A DNA stretch of 41,809 nucleotides from an uncultured Porphyromonadaceae bacterium. GTDB taxonomy: Bacteria > Bacteroidota > Bacteroidia > Bacteroidales > Muribaculaceae. The stretch lies in contig CAMWUJ010000022.1 in NCBI GenBank assembly GCA_947177405.1, positions 1-41,809 of the forward strand. Direction: 5' to 3'. Numbering within the stretch: the first letter of the stretch is position 1; the number at the start of each line of letters is the position of its first letter. The position numbers were made by a program, and so were the translations under genes. This document shows, one piece after another, positions 41,763-41,809 of the stretch. The notes under the pieces were generated by a model, which was not told the DNA's origin, searched no databases, and saw only the letters and a program-made list of their open reading frames with translations.

Positions 41763-41809
41763 GGGCGAATACCAGAGTGGCCAAATGGGGCAGACTGTAA
41801 ATCTGCTGG
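41763..41809 (+). tRNA. tRNA-Tyr (anticodon GUA), cut by the window end
   Basis: Starts GGGCGAAT and shows a D-arm region and the anticodon arm GCAGA-CTGTAAA-TCTGC with GTA (Tyr). The long variable arm and 3' half lie beyond base 41809. Only 6 bases separate it from tRNA-Thr, so both are in one transcript. Confidence 0.9.

Noticed and set aside
1..41809. CRISPR array or prophage
   Set aside because: No spaced repeat series other than the 21-bp tandem array (no spacers) and no cas, capsid, terminase or integrase gene was found.
41660..41809. tRNA attachment site for an integrated island
   Set aside because: No repeat of the tRNA 3' end was noticed near the accessory blocks, which lie more than 20 kb away; no integrase gene is present.

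Overview
The window reads as chromosomal DNA of a Bacteroidales bacterium, most likely a gut Muribaculaceae-type organism. The reasons are the recurring -33/-7 promoters (TTTG or TTG, about 20 bases, then TAnnTTTG), SusC/TonB-type receptors with STN and carboxypeptidase-like N-termini, an ECF sigma/DUF4974 anti-sigma pair, OmpH-like lipoproteins, DUF4954, and paired aminoacyl-histidine dipeptidases. The family assignment is inference; the order is fairly secure.

Positions 1-11,800 form an accessory defence island, all on the minus strand. In transcription order it holds a DUF3791/DUF3990/DUF3791 cassette (a likely ADP-ribosyltransferase-fold toxin between two small partners), a two-helix membrane protein, a complete type I restriction-modification set (hsdM, hsdS, hsdR with overlapping ends), a coupled three-gene cassette (HEPN-like protein, membrane coiled-coil protein, single-pass membrane protein), a relic of the start of a RhuM gene, a DUF1016 PDDEXK nuclease and a RhuM gene cut by the window edge.

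valS (12,013-14,640) is a housekeeping gene between this island and a second accessory block (14,937-19,360). That block holds an EcoRI-family adenine methyltransferase with a DUF262-HNH protein (a probable two-gene restriction system), a zeta-toxin-like kinase broken by a stop codon with its small partner, an ISAs1 fragment, and an N-terminally truncated Fic gene behind a 21-bp iterated repeat.

From 19,442 the window is mostly envelope and core functions: a cell-surface signalling operon (ECF sigma, anti-sigma, TonB receptor), a toxin-first HigBA-like pair with a palindromic operator candidate, an XRE regulator, a SAM methyltransferase, and a TonB receptor / nucleoside transporter / lipoprotein operon that ends at a strong bidirectional terminator. 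A Fic protein with a C-terminal inhibitory motif, DUF4954 and hflX follow, then an OmpH-like lipoprotein, an unlisted 38-residue membrane peptide, a pepD/muramidase/pepD-paralogue cluster, a NYN-domain protein, a lipoprotein, glmS and two tRNA genes (Thr, partial Tyr).

The most promising candidates for something undescribed are the three-gene cassette behind hsdR, the methyltransferase/DUF262-HNH pair, the DUF3791-DUF3990-DUF3791 sandwich, and the iteron array in front of the Fic relic.
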